This document shows positions 10,641-20,750 of a stretch of 64,000 nt of DNA, piece after piece. Both the position numbers and the translations under genes were made by a program. The notes beneath the pieces are model-generated. The model was given only the letters and a program-made list of their open reading frames with translations, did no database searches and had not been told where the DNA came from. Source of the DNA: Aporrectodea caliginosa (taxonomy: Eukaryota; Annelida; Clitellata; Crassiclitellata; Lumbricidae). How positions within the stretch are numbered: position 1 is the first letter of the stretch; the number at the start of each line of letters is the position of its first letter. The stretch covers positions 4,401,076-4,465,075 of the forward strand of contig JACEVL010000130.1 of assembly GCA_020284085.1 (NCBI GenBank). Direction: 5' to 3'.

Positions 10641-10734
10641 TATATAAGATAATAAACAGGTTGCCGCATTACATTTTTCGAGCGTAGTTCAGTGATTGAT
10701 TTTTAGCTATTTTAAAGCGACCAACATCAGCATA

Positions 10735-10945
10735 CTATTTAACGACGCTGTGTCATAACAAAGGTAACTGGTGTCGCCCTCCTCCTTCATCGAGGCTTGG
10801 GACTGGCGCCACCGGAGTGCGCGTCGTAACTACAGTTGACCATTGTTTTGGTTGGTGAGTTGTTGTTTAACGACGCTGTGTCATACGAAATTAACGCCGC
10901 CCTCCTCCTTTCTCCAGGCTTGGGACTGGCATTACCACTGGTATG
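10735..10945 (-). repeat. Two adjacent element A copies
   Basis: Inverted copies at 10735-10828 and 10863-10945, both with TTTAACGACGCTGTGTCAT and GCCCTCCTCCTT. The first has a damaged 3' hairpin (TCAT against GTAA). The pair recurs in the same order at 35812-36010, so the two copies were duplicated together. Confidence 0.75.
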
Positions 10946-11780
10946 GCAGTGTTGGAGTTTGCGAATTATCCTATCTCGCCTCTTAATTTAGCCTGTCCTC
11001 TGCTTTCACTCTCTTCTGCCGCTTTCCATTCAAGACTGAAAACCAAACTCTTCAGCTATACTATCTTGATTCTACTCCTGCGCTACCACGCGACCATCAT
11101 CATCACCGATTACCACCGTAGCACCATGCTGTCTCCTCGTCTTGACCTCCCCGGATTCTGACCTGGCATTGAAAAGGAGCAAATAACATGACTATTGAGG
11201 ACTTGAAAGGATATAGCACCGGTGTTTAATCTGGTCTCCCTGTCACGGCTTTTGTTTTACGCCGTGAAATTTCGAAAGATTGACATCCAGTCCAACATCG
11301 TCTGTCTGCGTCTTCCTCTTGTCCCCCTCTCCGCCACTCTACTCTCAATGACGGTTATTACGAGTGAATCTTCTCTCGGGATATAACCAATCCTCTTTCT
11401 CTTTCGCAACCTCATTGTAGCTATCAATGGGGCGCGGTGGTATGGGGTATGTTCGGTGCCTTGCAGCCGTAGGGTTGCGGGTTCGAATCCACCTCAAAGC
11501 CGCCGCGTAGGGACCCTGGGAAAGTCCTTCACTCGCAATTGCTCATGCGCTTCGGCGTGAAACTCCGATTCAGCGTTCGCGCAGTAGTCGGGAGCGCCTC
11601 TGAATGGGAAATCTGGTAGGGGCGCTATAACAAGTGTTCAAATACAATACAATACAATACAATACAATACAATCAAAGATCGTTCTTCTTTTTGAACTCC
11701 TTCCAGCCCCTCCTCTTTTGTTATGTCTTCCATTCAACAAGTTTTCCATCCTCCATCAAATCCACATATATCGATAGCTT
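10946..11780 (+). repeat. Dispersed repeat R3, copy 1 (possible LINE C-terminus)
   Basis: Matches 36011-36560 and, in part, 21905-22090. A readable frame at 10943-11161 ends in SSAAFHSRLKTKLFSY and LSPRLDLPGF; the SRLKTKLF part resembles the C-terminal end of LINE ORF2, but the match is short. It is followed by a conserved non-coding block (TCCGCCACTCT, CTCGGGATATAACCAA, TAGCTATCA, GATCGTTCTTCTT). A SINE-G interrupts it at 11429. Confidence 0.55.
11429..11674 (+). mobile_element. SINE-G, tRNA-derived SINE
   Basis: It begins GGGGCGCGGTGG, has an A-box-like stretch and an exact B box GGTTCGAATCC, then a body with GGGAAAGTCCTTCACTCGC and CTTCGGCGTGAAACTCCG. It ends GGGGCGCTATAACAAGTG with an (AATAC)n tail. 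The uninterrupted target sequence is visible at 36430-36450 (ACTATCATAGATCG). Other copies: 13112, 16082 (inverted), 48909. Confidence 0.9.
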
Positions 11781-12158
11781 CCAATCTTTCGATGTCTTCC
11801 TTTCTCGTGGTCCATAATATTATTTCGGATCCATATAATCCCACGAGATTACGGAGCGTAGATAACGATTACAGATATACCTCAGCTGTATGTGCATATG
11901 ACAACAGCCCCAAGAGAACCTTCCTCCTTTATCACGGCTTTGGATCTGTAGTACCAGTCTACAGCCTAGATAATGGAGGAGGTAGATACCTATTACATTT
12001 CTTGTAACACTACGTCATTAACTAACCAAACGATGTCTAGAGAAACTTATATAACAGTGAGAACTGCCCAAAGACTGTTATCCGACGAAGTCAACGGCCT
12101 TTGAAGAAATGGGATGTCGTTTAAACATAAATACTAATTATAACGCTAATCTGCTTAG
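11781..12158. other. No gene; hairpin unit
   Basis: From 12018 on, the sequence parallels 8970-9111 and leads into the module at 12159. An inverted element-A-like piece with AAGAGAACCTTCCTCC lies near 11910-11970. No coding signal. Confidence 0.4.
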
Positions 12159-12194
12159 ACACCTTTAAATTGGTTCTGAATGACCCAATATACA
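12159..12194 (+). promoter_or_regulatory. PSE/TATA-like module (class I)
   Basis: ACACCTTTAAATTGG at 12159, AATATAC with TATA at 12189, spacing 30 bp, followed by TCGTTCAATTGATC. Confidence 0.35.
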
Positions 12195-12289
12195 ATGTTT
12201 TTCTGTCGTTCAATTGATCTACACAGGATTTCTTTACGTGACAAAAATAACAAAACCGCTACTAGGTAATCGGTTAAATATTATAAATT

Positions 12290-12600
12290 ACTGTTGCAAT
12301 ATGTTGCTGTCTGTGTGTCCGTCCGTCTGTCTGTCTATTTCGTGGGATAATGGCTTTAGTGTTGGTAAGTGTAAGTGTCAGTATTTAACGGTGTTTTAAT
12401 AAATAGTCAGTGCGACTATTGAAATAGAATAGTAAACGGTACCTTAATAAATAGTATTTAGAATTGTAAATAGCTGTGGAATATTGAAAATGGCAAATGA
12501 CTGCTTAAAAACAATTTAGCTTCTATCAGTTTCAGTGGCAGGTTATTGTTTGGAAGGCTTGCAATTCTCTGCTTTTTTGTGGTTCGTTGATTAAATGAGA
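12290..12600. repeat. ACTATTTAAATAGT-rich repeat, copy 2 (partial)
   Basis: Shares with copy 1 the TGCAATATGTTGCTGTCTG start, the CCGTCCGTCTGTCTGTC run, AAATAGCTGTGGAATATTG and AAATGGCAAATGAC. Truncated at about 12600, where a TGTCGTTAAACACTAAA hairpin end begins. Confidence 0.65.
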
Positions 12601-12644
12601 TGTCGTTAAACACTAAAAAGGGCTAATTATGTTAATCTGCTTAT

Positions 12645-12678
12645 ACACCTTTAAATTGCTTCTCATTGAGTCTATGTA
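12645..12678 (+). promoter_or_regulatory. PSE/TATA-like module, decayed TATA
   Basis: ACACCTTTAAATTGC at 12645; the position 28 bp later reads TATGTA instead of TATATA. Element A inserted 14 bp further on. Confidence 0.25.
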
Positions 12679-12686
12679 AATTGTTG

Positions 12687-12804
12687 AACTCCGCCACTGT
12701 TCGCTTTCTGACAGTGCCAGTCCCAAGCCTGGATGAAGGAGGAGGGCGACGCTAATGGTCTTTGTTATCACACAGTGGTCGTTAAACAGTAAACAAGCAA
12801 GCAA
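12687..12804 (+). mobile_element. Element A retroposed copy with target-site duplication
   Basis: A full-length AACTCCGCCACTGTTCGC to GTCGTTAAAC copy with an AACAAGCAAGCAA tail. An 11-bp duplication GTAAATTGTTG flanks it at 12676-12686 and 12805-12815. Confidence 0.9.
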
Positions 12805-12815
12805 GTAAATTGTTG

Positions 12816-13740
12816 TTTATTTCGTTCAATTATCTCATCTTCTTCCATAGGGTGACTAAAATAGGACCATGCAGCTACTACGGCATAAACTACTATTGCA
12901 ATATAATATTACTCTGTATGTTTGTCTATTTCTTTAGATAATGTCATAATGATGTTAGTGCGGGTTTGTGTTAGTGTTAGTGTAGTGTAACTGTGCTGGG
13001 TTAAATAGTCAGGATGATTATCTAAATAGAATAGTAAATAGTATCTGTGTGAAACTATTAACATTTATTTAAAAGAATAAATAGCTGTGGACCATTGAAA
13101 ATACCATATGTGGGGCGCGGTGGTGTAGGGTATGTTCGGTGCCTTGCAGCCGGAGGGTTGCGGGTTCGAATCCACCTAAAGCCGCCGCGTAGGGACCCTG
13201 GGCAAGTCCTTCACTCGCAATTGCTCATGCGCTTCGGCGTGAAACTCCGATTCAGTGTCCGCGCTGTAGTCGGAAGCGCCTCTGAGTAGAAATCTTGAAG
13301 AGTACAAGTGCTCATACATACATACATACATACATGACTATTTAAAAACTATTTTGCATTATAATGGCTTCAGGTGTAGAGCGCATATTTATTGTTTGGA
13401 AAGCTTTCAATTTTCTATTGGGTAACTTTATGTAACTGCAGTACATCAGATTCTGTAGGCTATAAGCTATTGCTTCTCTTTGTAAGAATTGCTAGTATCT
13501 GTTATCGTGTACTGTATGAAATTAAGAGATCCAACTTGTGGTTTACTAATTAATTTCAAATAAATGGTGAATAGGCACATACTATTTAATGCAATTTCAA
13601 TTTGTCCTTCTACATAACCATTTTAAATAGTGAACGAAATAATAATGAACTATTTATATATTATTCAAATAGTATTTACTGTTCAATTAGTACCAAAAAC
13701 TGATGTGTGTTTGTGTGTGTGTGTGTGTGTGCCTGTGTGC
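12816..13740. repeat. ACTATTTAAATAGT-rich repeat, copy 3
   Basis: The longest match to the copy at 9690. It keeps AAATAGCTGTGGACCATTG, AAATACCATATG, CTTTCAATTTTCTA, TTACTAATTAATTTC and AAATAGTATTTACTG. Split by a SINE-G at 13112-13335. Ends in a GTGTGTGT run near 13707-13735. Confidence 0.7.
13112..13335 (+). mobile_element. SINE-G copy with CATA tail
   Basis: GGGGCGCGGTGGTGTAGGG head, exact B box GGTTCGAATCC at 13163-13173, GGGCAAGTCCTTCACTCGC body. The 3' end differs from the AATAC-tailed copies: it ends GAGTACAAGTGCTCATACAT with a (CATA)n run. It splits the surrounding repeat at ATACCATATG/GACTATTT. Confidence 0.88.
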
Positions 13741-13796
13741 TCGCACGAGTGTAACACCTTGCCCTATTACACCATCTTGATTTGTTCCTTTTAGGT

Positions 13797-13880
13797 GAAC
13801 AACATTTTAACGATACGTTGCCATAACGAAAATGATTAGCTTCGCCCTCCTTCTTTGTCTATGCTTTGGACTTGCCAAAT
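13797..13880 (-). repeat. Element A copy, diverged
   Basis: TTTTAACGATACGTTGCCAT, then GATTAGCTTCGCCCTCC, then TGCTTTGGACTTGCC. An old copy. Confidence 0.6.
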
Positions 13881-13894
13881 GTTGCCAATTCGTA

Positions 13895-14200
13895 ACTTAC
13901 TGGCAGTCATAAGCTCAATAGCAATAGGGATAAATCTAAAGAGATTGTGTTTAGGGTGTCGGAGTCTGTTATTCTAGGGGTAACTATTACGGATAGGCTT
14001 AGTTCTGACCCCATCTTGACCGAATCTGTGTTAAGGCTAGCCAATAGCTCTATGCGATACGCATCCTTATTGCCCATGATCTCTCCGGGATGCGCCTTTT
14101 TGATGTAGTTTGGGCAGCCTCGCTGGCATGACTCCTGTGTGCTTCCCCCTGAATAGTACGGCTTTGCCAATGCTGGTCATCGCGCGCGTATTAATGCAAT
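13895..14200 (+). pseudogene. LINE-A fragment (RT thumb/connection region)
   Basis: With frameshifts it reads SESVILGVTITDRLSSDPIL, then LANSSMRYAS, then LFDVVWAASLA, then YGFANAGHRARINA. This is the same region as 25750-25990 and 51700-51960 and belongs to the same LINE-A lineage. Neither end of the element is present. Confidence 0.7.
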
Positions 14201-14468
14201 AATATAAAACTTTTTATTGGATGAATCCAACAATTGAATGGCATCTTATGGAATCAAATGCCGTTGACATCGATATCAGAATAATTAGTGTTTAAAGTTT
14301 TAAAGTTAAGGGTTTATCGTTTTTACTGATACAAGTACCCTGGTTATTGGCAATTGAAGAAAATGTGTTATTTATATGGAGCGTTGAAAGCTATTTAAAG
14401 GTGTATAATGTTTATGAAATTATTATTATTTGACATATTGATAATTACGGCAGAAGTTTCCATTAGAT

Positions 14469-14470
<2 letters not shown>
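14201..14470. other. No gene; short-repeat unit
   Basis: Contains a hairpin fragment near 14235-14275 (GGCATCTTATGG, then AAATGCCGTTGACATCGAT) and, at 14373-14404, a minus-strand module. Confidence 0.4.
14373..14404 (-). promoter_or_regulatory. PSE/TATA-like module, minus strand
   Basis: On the minus strand ACACCTTTAAATAGC starts at 14404 and TATA at 14376, spacing 28 bp. Confidence 0.4.
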
Positions 14471-14567
<97 letters not shown>

Positions 14568-14771
14568 CTTTTCTTTATTAAGCGCCTGACAAACGCACTG
14601 CGCTGTACATTTACATGTTATGCAATTCATATCTTAACTACTAACAGAACAGACAGCCTGCAATACAACGGCGCTAAAAGCAGCCTACAAAGCATATTTG
14701 CCCTACGGAGCTCGAACTCGGTACCTCTCGCTCTCCATGCCAGAGTGTTATCTAATGCGCTATCGGGCCCC
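14471..14771 (-). mobile_element. SINE-T, tRNA-derived SINE with (AAT/ATT)n tail
   Basis: The minus-strand head GGGGCCCGATAGCGCATTAG carries an A-box-like stretch; the B-box region reads GAGTTCGAGCTCCG. The body has a GCGCCGTTGTATTGCAGGC segment and the 3' end GCGCAGTGCGTTTGTCAGGC, then GCTTAATAAAGAAAAG, then a 97-bp ATT run (14471-14567 on the plus strand). Relatives: 21456 and 35287. Confidence 0.88.
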
Positions 14772-14950
14772 GATTGCGCACTTTTAATATTTATCACGAA
14801 TTCTTTGGTTTTAATAAACTTGTGTGGGACAATTGCTGCGGAATTTGCATCAAATCATTTTATCACATTTTGGTATCGTAGACAGTGTCAGATGTATTAC
14901 TTTATGTAGTTCAAACATGAATTTTTGTGATTCAACACGGCTCTTCTTAG

Positions 14951-14984
14951 ACACCTTTTAATGGTGTCCTTTGGATGCTATAAG
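14951..14984 (+). promoter_or_regulatory. PSE/TATA-like module (class I)
   Basis: ACACCTTTTAATGGTGTCC at 14951, GCTATAAG with TATA at 14979, spacing 28 bp. Near-identical intervening sequence occurs at 47430 and 56238. Confidence 0.4.
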
Positions 14985-15054
14985 TTTGTCGTTTTCATTT
15001 TATTGTATAAGTTCGTCGTCTATTAGATACATTTGTCTTCCAACAATGTACAGC

Positions 15055-15140
15055 CTACTGCCCTGTTAGTGAAAGTGCCAGTCCCAAGATTAAATTAAGG
15101 AGGAGGGCGACGCCAAAAATATTTGTTACAACATAGTGTA
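15055..15140 (+). repeat. Element A copy
   Basis: CTACTGCCCTGTTAG, then AGTGCCAGTCCCAAG, then GGAGGAGGGCGACGCC, then ACATAGTGTAGTC. It lies about 75 bp downstream of the module TATA at 14979, an arrangement repeated at 47430 and 56238. Confidence 0.65.
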
Positions 15141-15242
15141 GTCACCAGAAACAACATATTTTGCTAGGATGATTTGAACCTTCACGGTTCGTTATAAGAT
15201 ATGATTGAACTCAACGGCTATGGCAGCCACAAGATATCATTA

Positions 15243-16043
15243 TTAACCCTCGGGCTACCAAGGGGGTTATTACGACCCCTTAGTTTTTCGTCTATTGCGT
15301 ACTCATTTTCCTTCCGAGAAGAGAAAAAATTATACCATTCTTTAGAGGGAATGCAGGGCTTCGTTTGCATACCTACATCTTTGTCTTATAAAAACAGGAA
15401 GTGATCAAAATAAATAATAATACGCGTAATATGCTTGAAAAATGGCTGAATGGAAGGACTCCCCCTTAGTTTTTTGTCTGTAGCGTATTCATTTATCTTC
15501 CTGGAAGAGAAATAAAGATTCCATTCTTTATAGGGAATGTAGGGCTTCATTTGTATACCAACATCTTTGTCTTTTGAATACCGAAAGTGATCAAAATAAA
15601 TAATAATACGCGTAATCTGTGTGAAAATGGCTGAATACAGCATTACAACGTAAACCGATAGGCTATATATGTATGGATATATATGTATGGATGTACATTT
15701 ATACTATATAAACATGTGTAGGGATGATTGTGTGTATCTTTTATACATAGATAAGTTTCAAAACATACATAATCTTATATTTGTTTAACCAAAAAGTACA
15801 AAATGTACGTAATAATATAAAATATCGTTAATTAAGGGGGTTCCGTTGTTAAAAGTGATGTAATTTCTAGGTGCATTCACATAATGTACAACTAAATATA
15901 CCATTCTGTGCAGAAATGAATGCTGAATCCAATGCTGTATTACAAGTTATGATATGTGAAACCAAACACGAAATCCAAAGGGTCGTCTAAACCCCCCTTT
16001 GGTAGCCGATGTCGCAAAAAAACCTTGGTAGCCTTAGGGTTAA
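15243..16043. mobile_element. piggyBac-type non-autonomous element, copy 1
   Basis: It is bounded by TTAA at 15243-15246 and 16040-16043. The left end reads CCCTCGGGCTACCAAGG and the right end, reversed, CCCTAAGGCTACCAAGG. TTAA target duplication with CCC-initiated inverted ends is the piggyBac hallmark. The interior has a 150-bp internal direct repeat (15360-15440 and 15540-15620, each with AAATAATAATACGCGTAAT) and no transposase. Confidence 0.85.
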
Positions 16044-16081
16044 AATAATACGAGTGCCAATAGTAATACGATTACTATAAT

Positions 16082-16258
16082 ATCAGAGGCGCTCCCGACT
16101 ACAGCGCGGTCACTGAATCGGAGTTTCACGCCGAAGCACATGAGCAATTTCGAGTGAAGAACTTGCCCAGGGTCACTACGCGGCGGCTTGAGGTGGATTT
16201 GAACCCGCAACCCTCCGGATGCAAGGCATCGAACATACCCCTACACCACCGCGCCCCA
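16082..16258 (-). mobile_element. SINE-G, inverted and 3'-truncated
   Basis: Minus-strand head GGGGCGCGGTGGTGTAGGGG, B-box region GGGTTCAAATCC (one change from consensus), body to GGGAGCGCCTCTGATA. The terminal CGCTATAACAAGTG and tail are missing. Confidence 0.85.
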
Positions 16259-17173
16259 CAAATAGTGTCGGTCTAAATCTTTTTAATGTTGTCAGAATAG
16301 GCCAACCTACCTCCTCATTTCGCACAGATACTTGAAAATGGAAAAGAAACTGTAACATTGTAATGATTCGTAATTGTAAAACTATTTGTAGTATAATTAT
16401 AGTTTAATAGCGACATCTTGTGGTTACCAGAGCCGTTGACTTCGATCACATCTTATAATGGGAATCCAGGCATATCGTACTGGACATTCCCTCGGACATT
16501 TCCCACTAAATTTCCCAGGACATTTCCCCTATGACAATCCACAGAAATTCCCCCTCTTTGATCACTGACACAGTAACTACAGGCAGTCTGCCAATGTCCG
16601 TGATAACTGTCATCAATCCAACTTCTATTTAAGCTTTATAAAGTACCGTGACGATTCAGATCATCCTAGCAATGTGTGTATGTGCTGTTGAACGACACTG
16701 TTTCTTAACATAGATGACAAGCGTCGCCCTCCTCTTTTTCAGACTTGGACCTGGCATTACTATAGGCAGGGCAGTAGCGGAGTTATGCAAAGCTAGTAGG
16801 TAAAGAGGCAGTCGATAACACACTGGGGTCAGTAAAAACGTTTTAGATCTACCCTCAGCTATGACGTTGATAACTGTAAAATACAATTTCTCCTATCGAT
16901 CTCAAAGGCCTTTGATGCCATAATGTGCCATTTACGTATTGTATTCATAAAACAGTATATGCTGTTTACTAATAGATAAAGGGTCGAGGTCAACGCTGGC
17001 AGCCACAAATATTGTTGCATAATGAATGATATAATTCATTATGTAACATTCATCTAAGGGTGGAGTCGAGCTATATATATATTATAATGTATTTGTATAT
17101 ATCTCGAATTGAACACCCCTACAAACGTAATCATTGTAGGCCATATTTCCAAAAATCGCGTACGTCAACGGTC
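16259..17173. other. No gene; contains one element A copy
   Basis: An inverted element A copy lies at 16682-16785 (GACACTGTTTCTTAACATAG, GCGTCGCCCTCCTC, GCAGTAGCGGAGTT). The region 16480-16540 has imperfect GGACATTTCCC repeats. 17150-17173 is a CGTCAACGGTC hairpin fragment into which the next piggyBac element inserted. Confidence 0.5.
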
Positions 17174-18160
17174 TTAACCCTCGGGCTACCAAGGGGGTGG
17201 TGGTTGCCAACCCCCCTAGGTTTTTTTCATCTCAAACTTTTTCCGTATGGAATAAAAATTTGACCTTTTAGGTAGCTGTAGGGGGTTCATTTACACACGT
17301 TTTGAGGTAAAATGTGAGATGATATCTCACACCGTTCAAAAGTTATACCCAATATACCCGAGGTACCAGCGGGGGTGGATACCACCCCCCTAGATTTTCG
17401 ACTATATCTTATCCGTCATTTAATATTAAGAGACACAAATTATACCATTCTATAGAGGGAATGTGGGGCTACATTTCTATGGTCACTGAGTTGACCTGAG
17501 ACAACCGGAAGTGCTCAAAATAAATAATAATACGCGTAATATGCCTGAAAAATGGCTGAATGGAAGCACTCCTCCCTTAGTTTTTTGTCTGTAGCGTATT
17601 CATTTGTCTTCCTGGAAGAGAAACAAAGATACCATTCTTTAGAGGGAATGAAGGGCTTCATTTGCATACCTACATCTTTGTCTTTTGAATACCGGAAGTG
17701 ATCAAAATAAATAATAATACGCGTAATCTGTGTGAAAATGGCTGAATACAGCATTACAACGTAAACCGATATAATTATATGTATGGATAATTGATATATG
17801 TATGGATGTACATTTATACTATATAAACATGTGTAGGGATGATTTTGTGTATCTTTTATACATAGATTAGTTTCAAAACACACATAATCTTATATTTGTT
17901 TATCCAAAAAGTACAAAATGTACGCAATAATATACAATATTGCTAATTAATGGGTTCCGTTGTTAAAAGTGATGTAATTTCGAGGTGCATTCACATAATG
18001 TACAACTAAATATACCATTCTGTGCAGAAATGAATGCTGAATCCAATGCTATATTACAAGTTATGATATGTAAAACCAAACACGAAATCCAGGGGTGGTG
18101 GTAACCACCACCCCCCTTGGTAGCCAGTGTTACAAAAAAGCTTGGTAGCCCTAGGGTTAA
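17174..18160. mobile_element. piggyBac-type non-autonomous element, copy 2
   Basis: TTAA at 17174-17177 and 18157-18160; ends CCCTCGGGCTACCAAGGGGG and, reversed, CCCTAGGGCTACCAAGC. It shares most of its interior with copy 1 and adds a second internal CCGAGGTACCAGCGGGGG block near 17360-17395. No transposase; the minus-strand frame at 17515-17883 is not protein-like. Confidence 0.88.
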
Positions 18161-18161
18161 A

Positions 18162-18255
18162 CTTCGCCACTGCTCTGACAGTGCCAGTCCCAAGTCTGGA
18201 TAAAGGAGGGGCGACGCTAATGATCTCTGCAGTTACAGTGTCGTTAAACTGAAAC
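18162..18255 (+). repeat. Element A copy
   Basis: ACTTCGCCACTGCTCTGACAG to GTGTCGTTAAAC, starting immediately after the piggyBac right end. Confidence 0.65.
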
Positions 18256-18785
18256 TACTTACTACGAAACTTACTGAACGGCCTTTGATTTCATACATCT
18301 TGGAATAAAAAAACTCGGCAAAATAAAAAAAAAGGAAAAAGACATCTTTGTTTTTACGCAGTGTCGTTAAACAGAAACTAACTGAAATAGCGAAAAAAAG
18401 CTGAATTAGGACATAATATGGCAAATTAATTTCTGCCGAGGTAACCGGTCTTTGTTGCCATAAGCTCCCATTCGTGGGAAAGTCCCATTCGTGGGAAAGT
18501 CTTCGTAACTGTTTTCGTTGTCGTTTGAAGGACATTTTCATGAGACATAGAAGACGACATGAAATGGATTCCATCCAGTTAGGTTCAAAACAAACAAGAC
18601 TTGAATAGGGAGGTAGTATAGCGTCCAATCCGGAATTGACCCAGCCCAGCCAAAATTGCTGATCTACCATTCTACCTACTATAATAATATCTTGAACTTT
18701 ATCCAAACAATCAGAGTGACTTAAAGATGAAAGCGGATTCAGATAGTGCCTCTCCCACTCTCTCCCTCCGTCCCTGCTACTGTAA
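18256..18785. other. No gene; hairpin units
   Basis: Element-B-like remains at 18395-18470 (AAGCTGAATTAGGACATAAT, GCCGAGGTAACCGG, TTGCCATAAGC). 18540-18705 resembles 55545-55800. The long minus-strand frame here has no recognisable protein signature. Confidence 0.4.
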
Positions 18786-18870
18786 CAGTTTAACGACGCT
18801 GTGTTTTAACGAAGGCGATTAGAGTCGACCTCCTCCTTTATCCACACTTCGGACTGGCATCACCTGATGG
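18786..18870 (-). repeat. Element A copy
   Basis: TTTAACGACGCTGTGTTTTAAC, then GATTAGAGTCGACC, then GGACTGGCATCACC. Confidence 0.65.
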
Positions 18871-18969
18871 CAACAATGAACCTAAATAAGACGATTGTAT
18901 TAGGACCGTTATTCTCCACCTCACCTATTTTAAAGCTACCGAGCGAGTGATTGGTTGGTTTGTAAGTTG

Positions 18970-19240
18970 CTGTTTAACGACACTCTTTCATAACAAAGAT
19001 GATTAGCGTCACCCTCCTCCTTCATCCAGCCTTGGGACTGGCATAACCGCAGGAGGGTAGTAGTAGTTTCAGTTAAACGACAATATGTGATAACATAGAT
19101 CACTAACGTCACCCTCCTCCTTCATCCAAACTTGGGACTGGCATAACCGCAGGAGGGTAGTAGTAGTTTCAGTTAAACGACAATGTGTGATAACATAGAT
19201 CACTAACGTCACCCTCCTCCTTCATCCAGCCTTGGGACTG
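18970..19240 (-). repeat. Three tandem element A copies
   Basis: A 100-bp unit repeats: GCATAACCGCAGGAGGGTAG starts at 19041 and again at 19141. The second and third copies are nearly identical, so this is a recent tandem duplication rather than separate retroposition. The first copy starts near 18972. Confidence 0.85.
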
Positions 19241-19744
19241 ACACTGTCTGGGAAAAACGCACGGACGTGTTGAGGCGGAGTAACAGGCAGGGTAGAGTCA
19301 GTGTGATCAACCTTAGGTCTACGTTTAACGTTATCCAATCCCTGTTGTATATTTTACATGAGCTTTTATAAACCATTGTGTAACGACATTTTGTGGCTGC
19401 CAGGGCACAACCATCGACGTCAGCAATGCGAAGAGATTCTACCAGGTTTAACAACATATCTTTAGACATTATAATGTTATATAGAAACATGTACTAATTA
19501 ACCCAAACATAAGTAGCCACACTGTCAACTATTATTGTACAGCTAAAACCGTTTGCCTGCTGCTTTGTGAAATAAACGAATATACTTAAATTGGCTTCGA
19601 TAGAATAATTGTTTCGGAAATAACGTTTTATGAGCAAAGTGTGTTATGACTCGCGAATGAAGGAAACTGTGAAGCAAATAACTATAATTATATTTAAAGG
19701 TGTCTATAAGCAGATCATAACATTATTAGTTTAGGTTGGGTCAG
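19241..19744. other. No gene; hairpin units
   Basis: 19385-19470 is a hairpin fragment (GTAACGACATTTTGTGGCTG, then GCACAACCATCGACGTC) followed by AAGAGATTCTACCAGG as at position 18. 19615-19740 (CGAATGAAGGAAACTGTGAA, TTTAAAGGTGTCTATAAGC, AACATTATTAG) parallels 22455-22540 and 45195-45290; the TATA expected at 19675 is lost. Confidence 0.45.
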
Positions 19745-19973
19745 TTGCTCTTTATCGTCGCTGCGTCACAACAGAGATGATAAGCGTCGCCTTCCCCTTA
19801 GTTCAAGCTTGGGACTTGCACCACCAGAGTATGGTCAGTGGCTGTGGCAAGTCCGTTTACGATGATCTTGCCCTATACCACTATTTAAACAGCCCTTTGG
19901 CATCGAAGGCCGTTAACGTCGATAAAAAGATGTTTTGAACACGTATTACTGTGTTTAGGCTGACAATTGTTGG

Positions 19974-20053
19974 ATGGATCCACAGTTTAACGGCAGCTTA
20001 TGACAACATAGGCCGTTTCCGCCGAAAAAGATTATTTTTGCATATTACAGCTC
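19974..20053 (-). ncRNA. Element B small-RNA candidate with complete upstream promoter module
   Basis: On the minus strand the sequence from 20053 reads GAGCTGTAATATGC, then AAAAATAATC, then CGGCGGAAACGGCC, then TGTTGTCATAAGCTGCCGTT, then AAACTGTGGATCC. Arms AACGGC and GCCGTT can form a 6-bp stem, extended by CTAT/ATAAG-type pairing. ACACCT starts at 20111 and TATA at 20083; the first base of element B is 30 bp past the TATA, where a TATA-directed start would fall. Expected length about 80 nt. No known RNA family recognised. Confidence 0.5.
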
Positions 20054-20079
20054 TGACAATTAAAAGAAAATTTCAGGCA

Positions 20080-20111
20080 TATAGGTTCGCTCGAAAGCTA
20101 TTAAAAGGTGT
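20080..20111 (-). promoter_or_regulatory. PSE/TATA-like module driving element B
   Basis: Minus strand ACACCTTTTAATAGC at 20111, CCTATATG with TATA at 20083, spacing 28 bp. Confidence 0.45.
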
Positions 20112-20750
20112 CTAATCCAGCGCATCAGTGCTTTTCAAAATCAGCTTACACTACATGTAACATGTAATAGGCCTATGTGTTATTCTAAAATTTAGATTTC
20201 ACAATAATTTATTGTAACTGTTTAATAGAAATAAGCTCATAGTTTTGTCACTGTTGCATGTTTCAAAATGTTTATTATGTACGAACATTGCGTCAAGCTA
20301 TAATTCTTTAAGTTTTACATTGTAAACAATTTAATAATTTATTAAACTACCTAAAAGATTGTGATTCCCGTTATCATTCCGCGGCCCGGACAATTGCCGA
20401 CCAATATTGGACCAATGACCACAGTTTGAGTAGCACTGGTATAATTAAATTGTAATATTATAATTAGTAGCATCAAGTGTTTAAAGACGCCTTATGGATC
20501 TCAAGGCCGTTGACGTCGACCTTACCTTACGACCTGATTTAGAAAGGTACAGTCATTGATTGGTTTGTTATTAATTTTACTACTTGACGACGCTGCGTCA
20601 AAAGAGAGATGATTGGCGACGCCCTCCTCCTTCATTGAGGCTAAGGACTGGCACTAGCACAGTGTGCGCCGTGAGGGAGTTGACCATTGTTTTAGATTTC
20701 TCTGCGGACTATAATAATTTTATAAAGTCGGTTACAAGTTCTTTTAAGAA

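Larger units (their letters stand above)
19745..20750. repeat. Unit related to the 1.4-kb repeat R1
   Basis: Aligns by eye with 28425-29600 and 62990-64000: element A copy (19745-19845), element B with promoter (19974-20111), TTAGATTTCACAATAATTT, CATTCCGCGGCCC, GGACCAATGACCACAG, TTTAAAGACGCCTTATGGAT, CCGTTGACGTCGACCTTACC, then another element A copy (20583-20690) and GAGTTGACCATTGTTTTAG. It is older than the R1 pair. Confidence 0.6.

Noticed and set aside
12687..12804. Self-cleaving ribozyme (hammerhead or HDV-like) in element A
   Set aside because: I found no CTGANGA plus GAAA core for a hammerhead, and no convincing double pseudoknot; only simple stem-loops are visible.
17515..17883. A 122-residue minus-strand frame in the piggyBac-type copy 2
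   Set aside because: The corresponding frame is broken in copies 1 and 3, and there is no transposase-like motif.
18233..18706. A 157-residue minus-strand frame
   Set aside because: No recognisable domain; it runs across element A and hairpin repeat sequence and is interrupted in parallel copies.
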